Assembly (NCBI GenBank): GCA_030141605.1
Contig: JAQGDQ010000018.1
Span: 434,001-498,000, forward strand
Reading direction: 5' to 3'
Source of the DNA: Tubiluchus corallicola
Taxonomy: Eukaryota > Priapulida > Priapulimorpha > Priapulimorphida > Tubiluchidae
DNA: 64,000 nucleotides
Made by a program: the position numbers and the translations under genes
Shown: positions 41,238-50,200 of the stretch, piece after piece
How positions within the stretch are numbered: the stretch's first letter is position 1
Layout of the letters: the number at the start of each line of letters is the position of its first letter
Notes under the pieces: model-generated
The model's input: only the letters and a program-made list of their open reading frames with translations
What the model was told of the DNA's origin: nothing
Databases searched by the model: none

Positions 41238-44200
41238 TATATATATCTATCCATCTATGTATACTATTATGATATATGTATACGCAAATTGAACTACATT
41301 TGCATAACTAAGTCTGTAAAAGCCTTCTGCGGTCACTCATAATTAAGGATGTGCTATTGAAAAGTCAACAAAATAAACATGCTGATAAACAAACACGAGT
41401 AACAACAGCGACGCATATTTAAACATCGTTCAAGACAGGGAAATGACAAATAAGGCTTCACAGATTACATACTGCAAAAACGAAGCCTTGCATGAAGCAT
41501 CCGCATCCCTCATAATAATCATACACGTGTAATCAGATAGATTTTGGATTGTTTGACGCTAAACCTTAGGCACAGTCGCCTGCTGTAGTTAGTTAATTAC
41601 TACTCATGGATAGCATTAGAGGCATTGAAAAGGCTAAGATCTTCGCAAGTCTAATTACAGTCGTGGATCAATGAGACTAGTGCGAAGGCGCAGGCTTTAC
41701 AGTCCTGAAAAGTACACAAACCTCGCGCGAAGTCTCGCGTTAGCAGTGGGTAATCACATTACAGGAAATACTCTGGAGGTTAATAAAGGCTAAGTGTTTC
41801 CTGGGGTTGATAGTAGCATGTCATTGTGATTATTATTCCAGCCGACTGTTAGGCGTTCACATCTGTGTTTTCTCAATGAAAAGTGTTTTGAAATTTTAAT
41901 AACAAATTTTGGTACAGATGCGTAGAATCCTCTCAAAATTCTCGAAATACAATGAACGTGGGTATAAAAAACAAAGGTCAAGGTCACACTGGATGTGACC
42001 TTTGGTAGAAGAAAACGTAGGTCTTATAATATATCAACTGAAAGCTCATATAAGAAGCAAACCGCACCATATTCTTGTATGTAGTTTAGTGCTTTGGGGG
42101 AGAGAATGGGGTAAGTGGCTCGTGTAGGGTGAAAATGTCCGGATAACTTAGTGTACTTCAAAAAGAAAACATCTATATTAACAACAATCTTCATAAACGT
42201 ATATAAAGTTCAAGTATAATAAGTTTGTAGCTTGTGACATAATCGAATAAGAATACAAACTGGATGAGGAAGGACCGACCTTGACTTAGAGGTCATGTCG
42301 TTTCACAACCTGAACAGTATAAGAAGTGGACAACAAAAGTTTTATGTGCCTATATTTAGGGAGAAAAGTGCTAATACCATGACAGCACAGTAAAAAGTTT
42401 AAACGTACATTCAATGAATTGTTCAGTTAACATATTTGTTTGTTAAACTATAACTGTCAAAAACAATTTTTTCAATCACACGGCAGATTATTCATCCAAC
42501 CACATACCAATACCAAGTTAGCAAATGAATACATACAAGTTTACTCAATTTTTCTGCAACCAAATGTTCAGTTATTTTATGAACCCACAATCAGCTCAGC
42601 TACGATGATTACACTCAATGTAGCTGAGCGAATACATGATCAATTGGCTATTAATTATACAACGAAATATGACAAAGCTTTTAGTAATAAAAATTATAGC
42701 TAAGCAGAACTGGTGTGTCGATACTACTTCTACTATGTATACAGCTACTAAAGCAACTTACCACAATTTTCTTCATCTGTACCATCCAAGCAGTCTGGAT
42801 CTCCATCACAGACCCACACAGGAGGTATACATTGATGTAAATGTTTACACTGAAACCTATCTGATAAACATCGCTCTTCTTCACCTAAGGTATGAGTGTC
42901 TAATGACAACTCTGAGTCACGATTGTAAAAACTAGACTGCGCTATAGATTTGCCTGAAAAAATAAAAATATGCATAATAATTAATAACAATTAGGCTTTG
43001 TATACCAACATTAAAAGCAATATCAGCTATGTTTTCTCTATAAACTGCAAGATTTGCAATTTAACAAAAATAATCAGACAAAACTAGTGGTCAAACATCA
43101 GCCCTTTATGTTAACAATTTATCAGAATGCACAAAATCACTTTCACACCTTGAAATTGTTCTTCAGCTTATAGTCCTTTTTAAGGTGTTAGCCTACACTT
43201 AAGATAGAAAAACAACGCTTCCTTAAAACAAAATTAAAAATTCCAGCGAAAGTAACTGTAGTGGTCAACATGAAGTACAAAAAGAATGAGAACTGATTTT
43301 TGCGCTGATTGTTTATTTTCTGTTCTAATCAGTCGCTTTTTTGAAAATCAGTTTTCTAGCCTAAGATGCAACTTACCACAACCATTTTTATTAAGCAATC
43401 TTAACTTTATAAAAACTGCTGCAAAACCAGAGAATATTGCTCTTACTAAAGTAAGATTAATAGTCTCGCTTAAGGGTTACATCTCCTGTAGTTAATGAAT
43501 ATGCAGCTTGACCTCCTTCCCATCCTTCGTCCAAGTCCATACAACTGATTCCCAATGCTGGAGTTGTAAGCCAAACTGGTTTGCTACATTTAAGAAATTC
43601 TAAGAACTGACAGTCTTTTCCATAATGTCATTACGTAACAATCTTCAGAAGGCGTAAATCTATGTAGTTTAGCTGCCTTCACTAATCATGTCTTAACCCT
43701 CTCGTGCAATGCAAGTTCCAAGGACCTGAAATCCGCCAGCCATATCAGCTTCAAACATACAGAAGTAGGCGAGGCTGCCAGCTAATGTATGGTAATCGAG
43801 TTAGACGTCCACTAAGGCCACGCATATATTATTAGACGTAATTAATTTATCACAAAAAGACCCTAATTTAGCCATAAGTTTATATACAGCGCTCAACACT
43901 TCAGTCTCCCCTACACATTAAGTTATATTCTTGTGTGAGTGCGGTCATGATCTGGCACTTCTGTATACTGTTAATTCTTATTTGACATATTGATTAGTGA
44001 GCAATTAAGATTATATTAAAACCTGCCATGACTTATAAGAAGCTGTGTGGTCTAATGGTCATGGTTGTATCTAATTGAATTATCCATTGGTTCCTTATTT
44101 AAATCCAGGCACAGTCCTGAGTCCTGAATTTCTAGTTTCAGAAATTCAATAAGTGAGGTTCATTTAAATCTTAACTAGGGGTGAGCACCGAACGCTGGAA

Positions 44201-47200
44201 TTGAATTCGATTTCAACGAGTTTTTTTATTCAAGTTCGAGTCGAATACCAAATTATGAATTCGAGTAATTCAATGCTGCTATTTCGTTCTTGAAATAATA
44301 TGCAGACGAAACAATTTACCATCGACTTTTGCCAACTGTTTCTTACAAAATTATTACTAATTTTTACCGTAGAACAAAAGCAACGTGCGATCTTTGAGTT
44401 ACCGTACATAAAAATTTGACAAGAAGTAGTGAAATGGAAATTATCTGTAAGATTTAGCAATTATAAGAGCTTTTTGTATGATGGTGTAATGGTTTATGCA
44501 ATGCAGATGTTTTTACACAACTCTAGGTTCAATGTAAACTCATTTAGGAGCTTATATAAACATGCCGCGGTTGCTTGCTCCAAAATGCTGAAACTTTTAG
44601 ATGTAAGTTATGGCACTTTAACCGTACTTGTGGCTGAAGCCAAAAGCAGGTAGCTAAATATAAACACCAAAGTCAGGGAATCATGTCAAGTGACTGTATT
44701 ACTGTAAAAAGATGTTGGCATATAAGCGTGTAGTTAGGTACGGGTTGTAACTGGTAATGCAGCTGAAAGTTATACATAGTAAACTGCAAAGAAAAAGAAA
44801 ATGCTCTCTACTAACAGGTTATCATAATACTGCCAGAACCTTGCCTTCTGTAAACGTGATGCAGCGCTTACATAACCAAGCATCACCGGCATGTTCATGT
44901 CAATCTAAATTAAATACTTATTAAGTTCGTGAATCAATAAAAGAGCGTCAATTTATTCAACAACATACATTACAGGTATCCTCTCCTCTACGTTTCTTCA
45001 GTCTCTCTTGAGTTGAACTTGAGTTTTGTCACAAGTGACTTGGGTTTCCGCCCTATTTTTGTATGGGATGTGACTGATATGTTATTAAAAACGGTTTAAT
45101 GGCTTGAGACATTAATGGGTAAAAGACAAGTGAAGTGGATAGAGCGTAAAAAATTAACAGTCTTAAAATAACATAGTTTTATAAACGTGTAAGTTGACAA
45201 CTCGGTGTTTTTGACGAACCAAACTGTGAACCAAGGAAAGACAATTAGTGCTTAGTAAAGACCTCAGTGTTTCATACAAAGGCAAAGTTTAGCAGATTGA
45301 TCATGTTTTTAGTGACAGAAGTTAGGATGTCACTGATGCTGCAGCTTGATATTTACTTCGGGTGATATCAAGTGATATTGGTTCGGGCTGGTTATCCCGT
45401 GGAGGTAGAATGCATTCTAATCAAAAAGATGCCTTTGCTGACTCAGTTAAGCGTCTATGATGAGCAGCTAGGTTCCATTCTCTTCGCAAACATAACATTG
45501 AGTAGATCGCGCCGACCGTCCGATGCTGGATTTCAGTTTGCAGTGTATTCAGTTGCATAAAGAAGTTCGAGTCGAACTATTTATTGGTCGTAGGTTAGAA
45601 ATGACGCCAATTTAAGAGCGAAAATCCTACTCTGCTATAGAATTCGTTCTAGTATATTCCTGCGGAGTTTCATGACGATCCATTACAAAAAGCGTTGGGC
45701 TTTCTTCTAGAATAATGTTATTGTTGCCATCTTGAATTTCAGACAGTAGATCAAAAATCCGACTCCATCAATCGATGGAAAATTCTGTAAACTAAATCAT
45801 GATTCATTGCAAACTGGCAGAGCTTAGATTTCTTCCGAAAATGGTGTCATTGCACCCACTTTGAATTCAAAATGGCGGGGGAAAACTCGACTCTGTCAGT
45901 CGATGCAAAACATTTTTATAAAGTTACAGGATGATCCCTTCGAATTCATCAACCCTTACGCTTTTTTTCAAAAAGATCATGCCCCAACAACAAGGACAAC
46001 ATCCAGAAAAGTAGTGATTTGGTCGAGCCTCGACCAAAAATACTTTTACAAAACGCAAATGTCTACTAAATCATTACTTCTTGCAGTCATTGCCAGATGC
46101 ATGTGCCACAGGGAAAATAGCCTTTCATTCTCACCCATCAATATGGGCACAAGCACGTTTGACTTAATAGCTTTATCAGCCATAAAATGTTTTACGTAAC
46201 TTTTACAACTTAAATTAAGCATCAGCGACAACATAAATAAGCTTGAGCACAGAAATCTTATTCTGGCTACAGATAAGCGTTATCATTCTAGCACATTTTG
46301 TAAATCATAGTATAAACAAAGATCAAGTGTTAGTACTTTGCTATGCCATATGGAGGATCGCGGTATTCCGACTATTTTCTGGGAACATATGATTAATTTA
46401 CCCAGACAGAATAAATTTAGAATTGAAAGTAGCTTACGCCCTTTGATAAAACTTGAAGAGCTGTTTTACACAATACACTGCGTAAAACATCCATTAATGT
46501 GTCTTAGCGAAGAAATAATGAAGCACCAATAAGACGCAACAAAACAAAACCTGTTTATAAATACATTTGATGAAGATTTCTGCACGAATGCTAGTGCCAT
46601 TTTCGAGTTTCTTCGAATGTCAATGGACACTCGTTGACACAGGTTCAATGTCGACCGACATCTCTCCCTAAATTAGATTAATTACAATCAAAGTATATTC
46701 ATGAAAATGCTTCCCTTCATAAAGGTCATGTGAACAGAATCAGCTACGTAATTACTTTTGCTAGAGACGGACAGCGATTAGTGATAATTGCTACTAAGGA
46801 GGAATAAATCACTACTTAGGATACAAAGTCAATTAGTTAAGAAGGAAGCTGCTTGCGACAAGAATAATCTATTGGCAAGTTTCCAGCATTTCAACAAAAG
46901 TAGGGGCTAATTCTTAAAACTAATTGCACAAACAAAAAATATTGAAAAGCATTTCTTTCGAACTAGTCTGAAATGCAAAGCATTAAGTTACGCGCTTATC
47001 GAGTTTTTTCTGCCCAACTGCTTTAAAGGCGCATCGTTTATCGTTTCTATGGTTCCATTTCGTGAATATGTTATTTAGAACGCTATCTAGCTTTGTCATA
47101 GCACCGCTTTATCGTCAAAAATTATACTAATCGTGGTATCTAAAACGATTTGTCTGTTGCACTAACGCAAGAAGATATAAAATTTTAGTAAACGTTTAAT

Positions 47201-50200
47201 AAGAATCGAAATATCTGAGAATTGTTAATGCAACAAGATAACAACAAAATAAGTAACTTTACAGGAAGCAATTTATATGACAAAATAGTTAAGTACGCTG
47301 AATTCAGGCACGATCATTCTGCATTTTGTCTTGTCTCGTCGACTGAGCAAAATAACGTGTACTCATTTTGAAAAGTTAACCGTCTTGCAGAAGAAGAGAC
47401 CAAGTCGTATTGGTCTAACTTATCTGCGTCATAAGTGACAGGAAATGTCTTCAAAGGAAATCAATCAGCAGTTACAGAGCATGTGCAAAAGAATAAGATA
47501 GCGTATTTCTAAAGCACATTTATTTTAATTGACATTTTATCACGCACATTTTGTCATCAATAACAAGTTTTTCGTAACGCAATTGTTGCCCACGCGCAAG
47601 CCATGTACTCGACCTTTCTAGTGAATTCCGTTTCGACAACTGTATTTAATCGTTCTATCTGAAAAGTCGGGCGCGCCATTTCCGCAGTTTCGTCTAAAAA
47701 AACAAAATTGTGTGAAATTTCAAGACTGCAGTCTGCAACACGCGGGCATCTGACTGGCACTAAATCAACGCTGCGGGATGTGTTATTTTCTTCTTGAACA
47801 GGTGCCTTGTAATTGCAAAAAGTCCTACAAAAATATCAACAGGGACACAACTAAAATGTAGAATGTAGCCTGTATCATATTACAATGTTCGCCAGCATAA
47901 CGAAGTATACCCAGTAATGACTACCCAAGACTCATGCGTTGTACACTTATTGTTGTACAACACAGCTGTTTAAAGCAGGCACAGCACATATGAATATGAT
48001 GTACAGTACACGTACACATACAACATTGATTCTTCCAGGTACAGTTACTGTAGGCAACAGCCTGTTCCACATAATAAAACTGCTGGATATGTATTGTGCA
48101 CTGTAGGTACAGCAAGAAATCACACACCATTCCCCAAAGAATAGGTTTTGTTAATGGTTAGATTAAGAACAAAGGTCGGCATTCCTTTCGTCCATTGACA
48201 TTGTAAAGCCTACCTAAATGTCATTTGTGTGATTACAAGTTCAAGGACGTTGTTTACTTTAACAGCAATGGCACCAAAGTCTAATAAATGTAATAATATG
48301 CATAAGATTGTAATATGGAATTCCAGGAACATTTGTAGGCATTTCCAACTTTCATGTTTTCAAAATGGCCATGTTCTGATGAGTCAATTAGCGTTTAACA
48401 CTTAATCTGAAGGTGTAATAAATTGCACTAATTTACACTGTGTAAATTACACTAGGCAGTGCATTAGCAGCAGCAATTAATATGCCACCAGCTGAAGTTT
48501 AGAATGTACATGTGTTACAGATGCAGAGAGAATTCACATACAGATTTACTACTTAGGTTTTAATTGACATTTGCACAGGCCAGGTACTGTGCATAATCTA
48601 GAAAGAAAACTCTTTTGGAGTGAACAGAAAGGAATTAAAGGCAAACTTATTTCCCTCATCATAATTCAAAATACACATTCTTAAATTTAGCATCACCTAG
48701 ATTATTTTGTGCTCCCTTTCTCAATGCTGCCAAAAGCGCTATGGTGTCTGAGTTGTTCAAAGCCAGTTCACGAAAATACTTCGACAGAAACAGATTCAGG
48801 AATATCAAGCTCTAATGTAATATTAATATAACGATAATCAAGAATTGTTGACAAATTGTATTATAAGAACAGCGTAACCAAAACAAGTTATTCCACGTAT
48901 ATGAGACTGAACCATGAAATGGTTCAGCATTCATTCTCCAAGTTGCCAGATTAACCAAGAATTAAATTCAGTATGCTAACGCTTTCTTCCCATCGTATGA
49001 AAGTCAAAACGGGAAGGTGGACAAAACCACAAGTCTCTCATAATCAAAGTGTATGTACATGTGATGGAAGTAGCGCACAGGATGAGGAACATGCAATCAT
49101 GACATGTAGACTGAAGGACCATATGAATAAATGTAATATTAGGCTAAGTAGCTGATACGAATTTTTAAATCTTGATGGTGAATTGTGTACTAAATTTACT
49201 AGTGATGTTTTGCAATTGTTCAGTTATTAGTCATTATTATCTATCTGTTCTACAGTATCGTGAAATTTATTGTTGAAATGCATTTAAATGGTCACAAATA
49301 TCATACATTGTTATGACAATAAACTGTAACTAACCAGCTAACTAATGCACTTTTACATAAACATATAATTTTATTGTTTCCTTCATATTTTTAAGATTTT
49401 TTGAAAATAAGTTCTCATGTTGTTTTGCCTTTAGAAACGACAAATGCTATTGAGTGATGGAATTATCATTGATAAATCTCATATGATACACTGTCAAAAA
49501 ATTTGCAATGTCACTGATGGCTGCAGGTGGCAATCTAATTTTTGAATCCCTGTCACTAAATACTTTGGTGCCCTCCCTTACATGCCAAATATACATTGTG
49601 ATATCTACTTCAGTAGAAGATACAAGTCACAGTAACTTTCTTAATTTTGACCTAATAGACTGTTAAAATGATAATGCCAAACAACAAAACGACAGTTGGT
49701 ATTTCCTTAATCGGTAAACATGGTATTTTAATAACATGACTTTTATTTATGAACACTAAATTACGTTTTGTGCAACATTGAAAAAATAGGTAAAGACAGC
49801 CCAGAATTTTCACTAATTTTCTATTGCTAAGAACGACATTGTATATATGTACAAAGTACCTGAAGTATGTGAAAGTTTGTTAGGAAATTTCATAATGAAA
49901 ATGGCAATGGAACGAATAATATTTAAAATGAAAATATTTTTGCATTATTCCTACAATTAGTTTTTCTTTATTAAGATATTTTTGCCTTTTTTTCACTAAA
50001 TGCATAAAGAAGCAGTAATGAGCAGTCAACAAATATTACCATAAAACTTTTACCAATGTGGTGATAATCATTCTTTGGTTAATAAAAAGCATTCAAACAT
50101 ACAACCTGGAAATATCATTTTTAAATGATTTGTTGTCTTATGTAAGACGAGAACTGTTGGAAAATTTTTTGCCAGTATTCAAGTTTTCGCATTTCACTGT

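Noticed and set aside
44160-45590. hAT-type transposon
   Set aside because: TAGGGGTGAGCACCGAA at 44,175 resembles hAT ends, and GTTCGAGTCGAA words occur at 44,235 and 45,570, but no matching inverted end or 8-bp duplication could be found.
45861-46648. Open frames of 60 to 112 codons
   Set aside because: No splice context, no recognisable domains, and frames on both strands of the same DNA; composition is not better than chance.
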